Source: Dipylidium caninum (taxonomy: Eukaryota; Platyhelminthes; Cestoda; Cyclophyllidea; Dipylidiidae). Taken from it: a stretch of DNA of 64,000 nucleotides. The notes beneath the pieces were generated by a model. The model saw only the letters and a program-made list of their open reading frames with translations. It was not told the DNA's origin and did no database searches. The DNA is taken from assembly GCA_017562135.1 (NCBI GenBank), contig QEYB01000952.1, positions 62,001-126,000 of the forward strand, given 5' to 3'. Made by a program: the position numbers and the translations under genes. Below, piece after piece: positions 12,601-25,060 of the stretch. Numbering within the stretch: the first letter of the stretch is position 1; the number at the start of each line of letters is the position of its first letter.

Positions 12601-14892
12601 ACAAGTGCCTGTAGCCGCCTCGGGAGGCATGGAATCTAAAACCGCTTGCTGAGACGAAGTCAATGTCAATGGTGATGGTGGAAGAGTAGCCACCGGAACT
12701 GCCAATGCGTCTCCACTCCCTGATTTCAGGATTGCCGTCTGAGCAGCCAGCAAATCCTCCACACGCTCCTCATTCGCCATCTTTCGCATCACCTGGCACC
12801 GCCACATTCAAACAACAAAACGCTCGACACATCAGAAGCCCAAAAATCTGATTCAATTCAATAATTCAATCGTGCCTACCTCTTCAAGGCAAATGAAGAG
12901 CGCAGTGAGTTCCTTCCGCACAGCTAAGATGGGTTTTAGTTGCGAAGAGAGGTCTGCAAGACTGGCAACACTAGGCCCCCGAGAGCCGCCTCCGGATATC
13001 GGCATATCTCGATCCAACACGGCAAGAGAAAAACCTAAACCTGTACGGGAGTCCTCAAGTTGGGAGCGTTGCCCCTGAAGCCATTTATGTACAGTCGAAA
13101 TATGAGCATTCCTCACGTCCTAGGTGTAGTAGTAAAATAGTTTGTATTCCAATCAAACGAACACCAACAATAATGAAGAAAACAATGGGCACCTTAAAGG
13201 AAGTAATATTGGAACTGCACAGATTTAATTTGTTAGGCACCATGTCCTCCTTCTGTACGTTAGGAAGTTCAACAATACCTATATTCAGAAGGTTATTTTG
13301 TAGGGTAAGAGATGTACCATTATCTATTCCAATAACTTCGTGGATTAACGCCTCAAAAGTTGTTGGAACCATAAATGGAGTGATATAATCCAAATCTAGA
13401 AATGAAAATGAAAAAAGACCACTCAACAAAAACTCGGTCGCTTCACAACATTGTTACCTCACCTTTAACATGGTCAATAATTTAATAACAAAGCATTTTG
13501 AAGGTAAAATAAATAAAGACCACACTTTAGCTTTTAATCTATTTCTAAAAACTACATGCCTGCAAATCAGGAATAACCTAACAAACAGAAAAATCGACAT
13601 CTCAAACAACTCCCACGTGAGAAATTCGTACGCGATTAGGTTAACCAGTTGAGGCTTTTGTACAATCGATTTTAGAAAAAAAAGCCCAACAAATGAGAGT
13701 AAGTTTGTGCTAAGACATTAAAACTCACTCCGACTGAAAAGAATGAATAAGGGTGGAGTAGAAGATGGCAAAGTCTGGGGATCTAAATCACTATTAGCCT
13801 CTGGAGTGGTTGATTTTCTGACCCTATTCTCACCAATGGCGGCACTGAGTCCAGCAGCGGACACTTGTGCAGCACTGCCGAAAGCATGAAGCTACGAGGT
13901 AAGCACACAAAATCGTAAATAGTCGACGTGAATAAAACCAAATAGAAAAAGTTTCATAAAGAGTAAAGTGGTATTTGAAAAGTGACCTGTTTGAAGTCAT
14001 CAATTGTTAGAAAAATTGTAATACAAAATTAAGTTAGTGAAAATTCATCCATACAAATCCGCCTATATGAATAGAAACCCTAATAGTAAACCTAAAGCAG
14101 ATCCGATAGAGAGCTATATGTGAAGAATAATAAGCAATTAGAGAAAACAAGACAAGACCGAGCAAATAGGTTTCTGTCTTTCTTTACAAGATTCCAATAA
14201 GCAAGACCTACATTGATGTCCGTGGACGTTTGTCCAACAGGAACCACAGCCTCTAGAACATGGCCCAACATCTGTCCAAAATGGTAGGGCCATGCGGTGT
14301 CCCCATAGAGAAAGTAATTGGTGTAGACTTCGGGAAGGTTCAACGAGATAAGATCAACATCGATTGGGATCCAGCCGAAAGAGAGATCTGCAATTTGCAA
14401 ATCGTCTCCTAGGACACCTCGTGATTCCAATAAAGTTTTAACTGCCATAGTCTAGAGTTATCAAGAAGTTCAAAATAAAGTTATTCCTACTTGCTTAGGA
14501 ACAAATACAACCAATTTATTCCTTCTTATATGGGCCTTTTGGTCCATCTCAGCGTGATCAATAATAATTTTAACGGACATTTTGTTGGGAGTAATAAAGT
14601 ACACGAGCCTATAGGAACGTATGAAAGGCATAGAAAAGACGAAAATACCTGGAAAATGAAGCTTCCGGGGGTAGTTGCTGGATCTTGAAGACTTTCTTCA
14701 CCCCGAGACTAGAAAGGAATCGCATTGAAACTATGCGATCCATAGGCCGAAGCAGAGCAGGCTCTATCAACATATGCTTCTCCCCAGGAAGCTGGATACA
14801 AATAGCAAATGAGAGGAAAAGGGTACCTTTTTGAGCACCAATTCAACGTTCGAAAGGGTGTTCGCCTTGAGAGCCTCGAAAGGAATGTCCAT
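9667..14892 (-). CDS. VPS33B: Sec1/Munc18 protein VPS33B
   Basis: VPS33B is a Sec1/Munc18-family protein that works with VIPAS39 in late endosomal and lysosome-related trafficking. Eleven exons close in frame: 14892-14827, 14791-14649, 14608-14491, 14451-14188, 13891-13729, 13395-13193, 13119-12880, 12792-12545, 11209-10874, 10286-10033 and 9941-9667, giving 769 aa against 617 in humans. Diagnostic segments are LPGEKHMLIEPALLRPMDRI, SFGWIPIDVDLISLNLPEVY, NYFLYGDTAW, RLLCLLSITHDGL, YVFGGQHVPVVVRLVE and the C-terminal VVVAFVGGCTYAEVAALRF. The B type is favoured over VPS33A by the DVDLISLNLPE and GGCTYAE strings. The extra length comes from low-complexity insertions: an Ala/Pro/Ser-rich one around 12560-12740, and an acidic Gly/Ala/Glu one just before the last domain (around 9850-9930). 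The introns include 35, 40 and 39 nt at the 5' end and one of 1335 nt. Confidence 0.93.
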
Positions 14893-17800
14893 TCGAAAGT
14901 GTGATTGGGTCAATTTATATTAACCTTCATAAATCTATGGAAATTACAGATTTACACGAAATTGAGTTCTAAGAACAGTTAATAAAAAATCAGTATCAAA
15001 CAATACAGTGTATATAGAATAGGGCTGTTTTAGAGGGGAGGGTTAAGTGATAAGCACTTCATCGAAGATTTTGAGTACTTCACGCGAAAAATACTCTCAT
15101 ATAATGTTTCCTTACCTATTTAAAAATAAGCAGTTAAAAGAACCGATAGAAATAACCAGGAAATAGTGAATAGATTTCGTGAAAAGTAAGTAGGGGGAGC
15201 CACAGAGAAAACACTGCTGTGGCGAAGTTTACGTAGCAAAATTGAAATAGTTCACAAACTCAATCGACCGACCGCTCCATGTTAGAAACCATAATAACTT
15301 AAAAATAACAAAGGCTGTTATTCAAGGGATAAAGGAGAAATACAAACGCGTAAGGGGGCCAATCAAGTAGCAATGCACAAAAAATGCAAGGAAAGGTCCA
15401 CATCATTATTGAGAAGGCCACAGGTAAACAATTAAACAGGTGCAAGGCAGAATTTCGACAAAATGTCGAGGGACCTGCCTTAATCCAGCGTTTCTCTGGA
15501 TGTTTTCCGACGCAGCCGAAGTAAAAGATGGTGCCACAATTAGTAAGCCGCTCTAAGACCCGTACTACTGAACAGAATAGTAAAAGAGCACCAAGAGTGG
15601 TACTAGATAAGGCACCCGACAGGTCAGATTACCAAACTTAGTTGGTCAGCTACTTTATAGGTGGATATAAACAAGAAATTTCCATAAATTTGTGACAATA
15701 CACATGTACTCAACTCAAGGATTAGTAATGTTTTATGTTATGGTATTAAAAGCTTTGAATGCTTGGCGAACTTTATGATTTGTAAGACTAAGTAAACAGA
15801 GCATAATAAAAGTAGTTAAATGTTTTTGAATTTCAGTAACATCAACATGGTATACAATTACGGCCTCTAAATGTGCTAGAAATCGCTTAATTTTTGTAGC
15901 CCTTAGAAGTATTACTTCATAAGACAATGGGCTCGAATGCACATCTTCGCAGATCAAGCAATGAGAATTGACGCAATGTTTAGTACGCATGAGTAGAAGA
16001 ACTGACGCTCCAGAAATGGACCAAAGGTCACTTCATCACACACACAAACAAGAGACGACGCAAACGGAACTACCTACTCTCACGACACAACTCTCCTAGT
16101 GCTTCGCCCACCTCCCAAGCCTCGTCCCCCACACCTATTTGTCCCTCGACCTCTCCGATTGCCACGGGCCCCCGTATCTTCCACCACACACCGTGAGATC
16201 ACCTCGAACGAGTGGAGCGAGCTCCTCTCGTGATCACTTCAACTAGTGGAGCATAATCCCCCTGCCCTCTTGTTTACAACCTCCAGTCCCTTCCTCCCTG
16301 TGGCAGAACACACGACGGGGCACACGATAATTGTTGAATGTCCTGATTTCTTCCGAGTGAGGCAGGTCGACAAAAGTTATTGGGAAGAAGCAGTGTTCAA
16401 GTCTGAGCACCACTTCACCACGAAGCATGCACCGCAATCTTTTTTTCCTGCCTTGATAACAGCTGTTGAAGCAGGCGATGAAGACGGGAGGATCACTTTC
16501 CCCGCGAGCGATGTTTGTCAAATAATTCGAGAATATTTGCTGAGTGTCCCTAAGTTACGTGTACACCCAAGTAAAAAAAAATTATTCGACTACCGTGGTG
16601 GTCGCTGTGTGAAAATATTTATCAGGAAATATACAAATTCTAATGGTTCAGTTTCTCCACAGTGGCCTTGTTTTTCATATTAGCCTTCCTGTAGTATTTT
16701 TTTCACATTGGGACTGTGAATAGCAGAACGTTTGTTTGTAGGAAGTAGACCACTGTGGATAACTCATTTTTCGTAAATACTAATCTGGGTCTGAATAAAT
16801 GGGTATTTACTCAGCCAAAATCTTTTTCTAAATTTGATTGGTTTCCAAATGCTTGAGAATATAGCTAAATACCCGAGAAAGAAACGCATTCCACGAGTCA
16901 AACAAAAGCGTCAATCCCTTTTTAGCTAATTTTTTTCTGCAAAAAACTAATCTAAGATCATTTAATTTGTAATATACCTTATGAATCCCACGACACAGCC
17001 CTGTAATAGTATTACAGATGCAACGAAATTACATTCGAATCACGCAATTTTAAGCAATTATTCAACTATCTTTATCTGCTCCTAGGCTTTAATAGATCCG
17101 TTTAATTATGGAGCTGCAGTATTACCAGGAAAAGATGACTTTACACCGAATAGGAGGACAAATATGCTTCTGTTTGTGTAACATCAAATAGAAAATATTG
17201 TAACTTAGCTTATACTTTAACAAATCCTCTAAGCAGATTTAGATTAACTGCTTTACTTCATAACAAATTATGGTTGAAAATTGGAATATAAAATTCAAAA
17301 CCATTTACGGGAACTACATCATGAGGCGTGATAGAAAGCGCTAGGACAACAAAATCGGCCGGTCTAATGCGTTTTCTGAAGGTGGGAAACGCAACAAAGT
17401 GGTTTCGATATTCAAGATCTTCCCTTAAGCCGAGATGAGTGAGGAGAATGGTTAATTTTTTACCCCTACTCACATGCGACGTGGTAGACCCTTAGCTAAA
17501 GCTAACGCGCCCCGCAGAATATATCGGGTGACGTTTTATGGAAACTTGAAAATTCTTTAATAACCTTTTCTTGCTCTCTATTTTCGTGCGGATGGATTAC
17601 TTTTACCAACTATGGCTAATACTGCGATTATTACTAATTCGTCGTGGGCATGTCTGATTGTCCATTATCAGTGCCTCCGTGTCCCAAATTCATGTGAAAA
17701 AGTAAAGTGTATAAGTATGGCAGACTCAAAAGGAGTCGACGGAATCAGCAAATAAGTGAGACTGAAGTTTCATTCCCCAGACAAAGGAATGGATTTGCAC

Positions 17801-18934
17801 CATGTGCGTAGGAGACTGTTTTTCCATAATGAATCATTGTTGCTTAGCGTAATGCGTCTGTAATCACATCATCTACTAGGAAAGTGGGACTTATGAGCCC
17901 GCACCATACGACAAACCAAATTTCAACTAAGTTCTTTAGTTGAGTTCCTAACTAGGCAAATTTGCACTCTGATGAGGCAGCTTCATCTAAGAAATAATAA
18001 GTCTCCGAAACCATACATTGTTTTGTTGGAGTATGTTCAACAAAAGTTAATGCTTCAATTCGAGTTTCACCTGATATGAGCAGTAGAGAACGGTAACAAA
18101 GAGGAGAGCTGCATCTAAAATGGAAGGAGAGGAATTTGTGAAGTGTGCAGACATCCTCGTCCCCGCGGTATGAAATTCGTGCAAAGTGTCAAAAGACTTT
18201 ATTCTCACTTAGTCTTAGACATTTTGGTCACATGATTCCTGCGCCTTCGTGAAATTGCATCTCGGATAACTGTATTTTCACAATGCCTATTTAGTGCTGT
18301 CTCTTCAATTTCACATCGGATGATAGATTTAATCAAGCCACTCCGTTCTTAGGCAGTTCTCAGAGTAATTCAACTAACGTTTGATGCGATGTAATGGTAA
18401 ATTCGTTCCCACTGGAAATTTGATGTTTAAACTCACTTATAACTTGGCCCTGGATACAAAAGTAAGGTTACACAGTCCTTTGCACATACGTTAAAATAAC
18501 AGATCTGCTTTAGGCAGCAATAATTTTAATTGCTTTTCCTTTATGAGTTCAAATGTGTTGCATATGCAATGGAAAATGGGGCCGAAAAAAGAGGTCAGTG
18601 AATTGAGCCTTTTATAGGCGTTTATTGCTCCGATAACCCTCCCACTGCTTTAGACAAGTTTATTCGGGAATTGGAGCAACAGAACAATTAACTTAGTCGT
18701 CTTCTTTAGTTGAGTGCAAGGCGCACTGTTTAACCACCATAGCTACCATCTCGGAAGAATGGAAGTGTCCTTTTATAGGGAATTAAACATTAATCTCACT
18801 GGCAGAACAACTTTTCTAGCCCATTTTTTCCACCAAACTCTCTTGAATAGTAGGGAATAGTATAACAGGCGCTCTTTTTAACTTCGACCACTATACACCG
18901 ATTCACACTCTATACGCCTTTTTCCTCAATTATG
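14893..18934. other. 4-kb intergenic stretch, one hypothetical reading frame
   Basis: Between the VPS33B start and the probable HHAT 3' end. Apart from the plus-strand frame at 16246-16683 I see no exon with recognisable content. Short minus-strand frames at 15733-15990 and 17258-17473 look random. No tRNA or simple repeat noticed. The left end must contain the VPS33B promoter. Confidence 0.45.
16246..16683 (+). CDS. Hypothetical 145-residue reading frame, possibly a retroelement remnant
   Basis: This is the longest uninterrupted frame in the 4-kb gap, running from an ATG at 16246 to a stop at 16681. The segment HTTGHTIIVECPDFFRVR recalls the His...CP...R pattern near the C terminus of non-LTR reverse transcriptases (typically ETxEHxLxxCPxxxxxR). 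The rest, including ITFPASDVCQIIREYLL, is not recognisable. No reverse transcriptase core is present nearby, and there is no splice partner or polyadenylation signal. It may be a decayed LINE 3' fragment, a lineage-specific gene, or chance. Confidence 0.22.
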   Translation: MEHNPPALLFTTSSPFLPVAEHTTGHTIIVECPDFFRVRQVDKSYWEEAVFKSEHHFTTKHAPQSFFPALITAVEAGDEDGRITFPASDVCQIIREYLLSVPKLRVHPSKKKLFDYRGGRCVKIFIRKYTNSNGSVSPQWPCFSY

Positions 18935-21900
18935 TTACATTTTGCCCAACCAGAATGCAACATACCACTGCCAGTGAAGTGAAGCAGTCAATGAACCGGT
19001 TGGTAAAATGTTATTTCGAAATGGGGAATGAATTGAACGCGGCTTATCAGTGCACGAATAGGCACACTTCAGTGAGGAGGTTCTGAAACTCCCGGGCCTC
19101 ATCAAATGCCAATGTAATTTTTCTTGAGAGCAGCATGTATTGAGTGGGTGCCAGGGCATTTTAAGCTACCGTTTTGAAACTCGACGTAAATGGATCAAAC
19201 AGGCACCTTGCAGGCTGTGCTATGGGGCGTTTTTAGCGGCAAATGTACGACTTATTCACGCGACGGGTTTTTACTAAACAACCAAGTGATGGTTACACGA
19301 GCCAGGCATAAACATGAAGAAGGATGAACAGGATGTCACGGGCGCTGGTGACGCAGCGCAGCCAGTCGATTTCAGTGGCCACCGAACGAACTGCACGTGG
19401 CATTCTCTGACGTCTAAAGGCTTGATTGCCTATCTTAGCGCATTTTCGTTGATAAGAAGTGGGACACTCGTAAGTCAACAGAGAACATTTAAGGACAATA
19501 CAGTAAAGAAGTAAACATCTAGTTAATTAAGCGCCTTCAGTCGCTATAAATATGCCTTAACGGTAAAAATCTCATGCACTCGGCTCAACTTACAGGGTTG
19601 ATTAATCATAGCGCTCAGGAAGAACCAACCGGATTCGAAATTCGTCAAGAAAAAGAGGAAACTCAGCATATTGCAGAGTTGAATGAGGGCGAATCCGCCA
19701 CAGCGGATCCGTTGCTCCCATGCCGGCGATAGGCTTCTTGACTAGAAGGGTGAAAAGGGAAGTCGCAGGAATACATCGGCTCAGCGGTATGGGACCTCTC
19801 GCGCGCAGCTCCCCAGACTCACCAACGCCTCACAAATGGCATATTTTTTGTTCGCTCCAATCACAGATCGTTCAATCATCCAGAGAGCGAAGCTTGTCGA
19901 GACCCAAATTTCTGAAAACCAACACTCCATCGTAGTTCGGAAATGAGGTGGCTGACGCCAAAGTTTCGAATCAGAGCACTTCTGTGATAAATTTTAACAT
20001 GGAATCAAGAACATCTTTAGCCACTGATTTTGTTTATTCAAAAGTAAAACAGGCTTTGAGGTTTCGAAGCGAACGGAGGGGGAGAGGTGTTAAAGGAGGA
20101 AATTTTCCTTTCTGAGACAAATCGCAATGCAGATATCATGAATGAATGTGAAGTATGCATGAGATGAAACAGAACTCACGATTGCCTTTGGACCACCCAT
20201 GGAAGGTGAGGACAAAGATGAAACTAAGGCCAGCTCCGAGAACGGGGTTTAGGAGGCCGAGGAGAGGTCTTCCCTTCCCACTCCCCTTGGAGCCGCCTCG
20301 ACACAACACCGGGGATGCCAACTCCATCCAAGGGATGTAAATGTAACTTGAAAGAAAACCCCGAAATCCAAAGTCTGAATAAGGTGAAATTTTTAAAAGA
20401 TATCAATCCTCAATAAATTCAACCAAACATACTAAGGCAAAGTCACACGTGAATCTGTTACAAGTAAATGTGTTGATTGTCATTACGCGGTAGCAATCAT
20501 CAGTTGACTTACTGTTTTAGGACATTGTACAAACCGGTGTCGAAGTACCTACAGGAGAAGCAGAGTTTCTTAAAAAGAATTGTGCGAAAAGGCATCATAG
20601 AAGGGTAAATAAGACGGGTTATCGTCATGGAAAGAAACAAACGCACTGCTTTTGCATAAATCACAGGCAATAAACAGTAAGTTCTCCAGTCGAATACAAA
20701 TTTTATAGTGACATGTGGGTAAAACACCTTTAATGCCAGCTTCATACCTCCAGATTTCCGAGGAGGTAAAAGCTATCATTACACAATTTGGCCCCTCTGG
20801 CATTAAGCATTCCATTTTAACCTCCACTTTGAGCCAACGTTTGAAAAAAGAAGTCGCCTTCCATTCCTTTTCGTAGACGGAATCGCCCGTGACTCGATGG
20901 ATGGTGTTCAGGCCGAGGACGGGGCAGAGGAGGAACTGCTGCACATCACCCACCAGCCGCGAAAGGCTGTAGAAGATGACGTAGAAGACGTTGAAACGAA
21001 CGGTGAAGGTGTAGATGCCGAAACACAGATGCACCCAGTCCATTGGCACAGCAGAACCGTATATTATTCGTACAGCAGAATCATTCAGAATTTCAATGAT
21101 GTCCACCGAGCAGAGGTACTTATGAACGACGCACCAGAAGGCGATTTTGAGGACTCGTAGGAAAAGCAGTTTCACTGAAATAGTTCTTACCGCCGTTGCC
21201 TTTCCGATGAGCTTTTTGGGGGCTATTTGGAAAGATCCACTCCATTCAAGCTAAAATCACAGACACTTTGGATTATTCATCCAAAACAAAAACACCGTAT
21301 AAGTTTGTAAGGTTGTTGCTCTGTCTGATTATCCCAAACCTGGACTTGAATACCCAGCTTCATTCAGCTTTCTTTATTCAGCTTTCCTTAGATTTTATCC
21401 TTAGTAGGTTAGCCTTAGCCTTACGAGTCATGAAATGGTGGAGCCATTCTAATGGAGATGTCCTGACAGCCTGTACGTTCACGAGGGACCGCGGCAGTAT
21501 GGACTGCTGCACGTCATCAGGCGCACCGCTATGATCAACTTTACAATCGGAAGGGGCTTCGGTCAGTCGAGGCGGTGGTGGCTCTCAGCTAACCTGAGTC
21601 ACTTACAGAATAAGCCGCCGATGTCAGGTAGGGCAATTGCAGCACGGTCACTTTAGGCGGATTAATCATTCTGTTTGCCTATAGCACAGCAGATCCCCAT
21701 GGCGGTGAGTTAATTCCCAGTGAAGGGTACACGATACCTAGGGGATACTCGGCAAATATTATCGAATTATTTGACAATAATCGGCTCGGGAGAAAGTGGT
21801 CCCCCTCCTCTCCTCCTTCAACAGCTGCTTTCAAGGCGGCGGGAGAGAAGGAGGGGAGGGGGGATTGGAAGGGGGGGACGGGGGGTTGTGAACAAGAGGG

Positions 21901-24099
21901 AAGCTCATGCTTCACTCTTCGAGGTGATGGAAAGATACGGGGGCCCGTGGCAATCGGAGAGGTTGAGTGACAAATGGGTGGGATGGGGACGAGGCTTGTC
22001 AACTGAGGTGGGCGAAGCGCTAGGAGAGTTGTGTGTTCCGTCGTCTCTTGTTTATGTGTGTGATGAAGGGACCTTTGGACCGTGTCTAGAACGCGTCAGT
22101 TCTTCTACTCATGCGTACTAAACATTGCGCCAATTCTCATTGCTTGATCTTACTTCCGTCACAATATGTGAGAGCCTAATAATAAAGTCATGGAGACCTT
22201 TTGTTGTGTCCAGAATCTGTTCTTTCTTTTCCACTCAAATAACTTTACCGGCTCATTTCTTCTCTATTTCCAAAGTAAAGACGTGTTACGGGGTAAAACT
22301 CCGAAATTCACACCACCTCACACCTGTTTTAAGTTCTACCATTATGTCGACACTAGAGAATTGTTCTTTTACGACAACACTTACCGAAATGTGCATTCTT
22401 CTTTTGCTACCTGATAGCAGAATGCCGTGTCTCTCAGAGGACACGTAAGTTCTACCATCGAGCAGTTAGCACACAAATACTGAGTTTAAGATTTTACCTC
22501 GTGCTTGTTATCGCGCCACTGTAGCCAGTCGGTGAAGGGGACGAAGGAGGCGGCCATAAATACATTGGCGAATGCGGTAAAACCAATGGACTCGGAGAGG
22601 AGGCGACGCCATCCCACAGGCCCTTCCATCCGCGAGTAATCACAACAAAGCATAATGCCGCGGACCGCCTGTGCGTAGAAGCCGGCATAGGCCAGAGAGG
22701 TTCTCAGTAGGTGCCGTCTGAATTCCTAGTGGTGAAATACACTTGCTAAGTTTTACAGTCTCGGGTGCATTTTGCGGTCTCATGGTGTCAGACCACCAAG
22801 AGAAGCGACTGGAAGGCCTAATACAATGCCGAGCGAATCTCGGCTATGCGTTAAAAGAGCCTGCAAACGACTTTTTCCGTGGAATAAAATACAAGTTTTA
22901 CCTTTACGCTGATTTTAACCCAACTTCTCCTCGCTTTAAATGAACTATTCTCTGATATATTCTTCGCATTAAATGAGCGCTAGCGACAGGAGAAAGCTGT
23001 GATGGTCCGCACAGACATGCGTTAAAGGGCCTCCCGTCTCGGGAGACTATCAGTAGAGCCACCCAACTGGCCAATCGGGTTGTCGGCGTCTTCAAGGTGT
23101 CACCCTCGAGTATTGCTTATATTTTTTCATGGTGTTTAGAGCCACGTGCGCCCGTCTTTTTTCGCCCGGCTGGAAGAGTGGCCAGACGACCAGGCGTTAG
23201 CACATCCGCCTCAGATGGAGACGGAATGGCAAGGAGCTTCCATAGGCGAAAAAAGGGGACAGGCGCGTTTCTGGCAGTGTTCTGAGTGAAATATACACTC
23301 CGAAGTTAGAGTCTACCTTGTGAGGTGCAGTGATTTTTCTTTTAGAATAAGACCTGTCATTTGTACAACACTTTTGTTTGTATCCACTTAAATTTGATAA
23401 AGCTGAAATCAGGGTGCATCGTGGTCAGGTAACTCAAATTATGGGAGAAAATAAAGAATCGGCGGTCACCCGGTTGGTAGTTGGGGGGAGGGGAAATAAT
23501 TACGAAACTATTCGCTTACTATCCATGGGCAGTAATCCAGGGCCGTGAGGGCGAATCCGAGAACCAAGAGGCCGATAATCTGTGGCAACATTTTGATTCC
23601 TCTCAAACAGTAACCGAGAAGCGCCATGGCAACATTTATTCCGATCGTAACCGTCGTAAGGGTAAAACCGTAAAGACTAACCATCATGGCAATTGATGCC
23701 ACTTCAGTTGCTTGGATGGCCTAAAAGTGATTTTGTTGAAAGAATTTTGGAAGAGTCACGTAAGACGAATTCACCAGGTTAACGAGGAGGCAAATAATGA
23801 AGAAGGCTGTCAGATAAGGCAGCATTATGAAATAGCTTTCAACTTCCTTATAGTCTGTTCCCAGTGTGTTCTACAAAGTCATTATTGTCAACGCCAACGA
23901 AATGCCTTACGTATAAGCCCCACATAACCTTGCGGGCAGCGTAAGACATTTGGAGGTGGTCATCGACATCTAAACGACGCAGTTCTCATAAGCGTCTTAT
24001 GTCCGTACCGATAGCTACGCAGTAAAAATGAGTTCCAACAATGAAAAAGCAATAAAATATCGCGTAGAGCAGAAGCTCCCACCGGTAAATGGTGGTCAT
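18935..24099 (-). CDS. HHAT: Hedgehog acyltransferase (MBOAT family)
   Basis: HHAT is the ER membrane-bound O-acyltransferase that palmitoylates the N terminus of Hedgehog. Exons: 24099-24009, 23969-23911, 23870-23760, 23720-23520, 22725-22498, 21250-20748, 20548-20513, 20346-20180, 19911-19823, 19406-19299 and, less surely, 19165-18935. All phases join, for about 607 aa (the human protein is 493). The N terminus MTTIYRWELLLYAIF matches MLPRWELALYLL. Many hydrophobic helices follow. IWRYFDTGLYNVL carries the MBOAT Asp, YIYIPW follows, and LSFIFVLTFHGW holds the catalytic His. IWVSTSFALWMIERSV matches the next helix. The Asp is encoded by a 36-nt exon. About 20 Gly/Ser/Lys-rich residues are inserted between Asp and His. 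The three 5' introns are 39, 40 and 39 nt. HHATL is unlikely because the catalytic His is kept. The last exon was chosen only by phase and openness. Confidence 0.88.
21783..21890 (+). repeat. Polypurine G-rich tract with G-quadruplex potential
   Basis: The start of the tract is pyrimidine-rich (CCCCCTCCTCTCCTCC), followed by many G runs between about 21839 and 21888, including runs of six and seven G. It lies in the 1247-nt HHAT intron between the exons ending at 22498 and starting at 21250. On the transcribed (minus) strand it is C-rich, so a quadruplex would form on the non-template DNA strand. Confidence 0.6.
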
Positions 24100-24236
24100 T
24101 TGGCTTTCCACAACAATGAGGTGGCGGAATGTGTTGGCCTGAGTGCAGAGTACCGATTGTTTATTGTAGGCGCAGTAAGAGGTCATTGGGTAACGGGCTG
24201 AACCACAACTTAAAATTTGCTACACATAAATACACC

Positions 24237-24270
24237 TGCACGCACACCCACACACACAAACACACTCACC
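24237..24270. repeat. CA-type microsatellite
   Basis: An interrupted (CA)n tract (CACACACACAAACACAC) about 140 bases upstream of the HHAT start codon, in the probable HHAT promoter region. Confidence 0.75.
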
Positions 24271-24613
24271 TGTGCGCTGTTGCATGGCAGCGAAATGTCT
24301 CTTCAGACAGGCGAGTCCTATGTATGTTCACGGAGAAGGCTTTAGCAAGGCTCACATCGTGCGATGTTTGCCTCCTTGCCGAACATCTTTCTTATATCCA
24401 AACCTATTAAGGCCATTGTCAGGCGATAATATCACTGAAGAGAGCTAACAGTGCATCGGGTGATCCAGAATGTCCAGATCATTGGTCACTTGTTCCTCCT
24501 GAGGAGGCTTCATCGATGAGTGCCGCATTCACCAGGCTGCGCCGGAAGCAGTCTTTTCCTGTCTTAACCGAACCTGTTGATTCCTCGTAGATTTTCATTG
24601 AAAGGCAGGCCCA

Positions 24614-25060
24614 TCATGATGATCTATCAATTGCCTTAATGCCATTCCGATTGCTGTCCCCCCTTCTCCTACTAATCGCCTGACTGTGTGGAGGGTGGAC
24701 GTGTCCACGACCTTTAGCCGCGAGCCTCTCAGTGGATAAGCGGGACCTTGAAAGTGTAGCCTCTAGCGATGACTCGTACGAGAATTTCGGGCCAGTCCCG
24801 AAATGACCATAGAAATGATTTTTTAGCTTCTGACACAGAGACGATGGAGCATTTGAAGTGGAATATAATCTGCGCCTGGTAGATTTATAGGTAATATCAG
24901 CCCTGACGTGGGAAATGGGGGAGACAGTGATGAAGGGTCGCCGGCGGATGGTCGATAAGATACATGGCGAGTTACGACAGGGAACTTCAACATCTTTGAT
25001 TGCCGTAATAATCGTCGGCGTTGGACTCCCAACTCTGCGACTCGAGTCCAAAACAGTCAC
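24614..25060 (-). CDS. Hypothetical 148-residue reading frame
   Basis: A minus-strand frame of 148 codons with an ATG at 25060, rich in Arg, Ser and Thr (about one residue in eight is Arg) and with no hydrophobic core or known motif. It lies 515 bases upstream of the HHAT start on the same strand. The GC content here is higher than in the surrounding AT-rich gaps, which alone can keep a frame open. It could be a short lineage-specific gene, or simply an open frame; I do not assign a function. Confidence 0.2.
   Translation of the reverse strand: MTVLDSSRRVGSPTPTIITAIKDVEVPCRNSPCILSTIRRRPFITVSPISHVRADITYKSTRRRLYSTSNAPSSLCQKLKNHFYGHFGTGPKFSYESSLEATLSRSRLSTERLAAKGRGHVHPPHSQAISRRRGDSNRNGIKAIDRSS

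Noticed and set aside
17970..18000. CTGATGA...GAAA resembling a hammerhead ribozyme core
   Set aside because: The bases between the core pieces do not form a proper stem II, and the final C of GAAAC is missing.
20897..21160. Acidic plus-strand frame over an HHAT exon
   Set aside because: The minus strand here codes membrane helices that match HHAT in phase with its neighbours. The acidic frame is the complement of hydrophobic codons.
23985..24008. 24-nt intron in HHAT
   Set aside because: The phase works, but the next acceptor (CGTTTAG, 23970) gives a 39-nt intron with the same phase and a better pyrimidine tract, in line with the other introns here.
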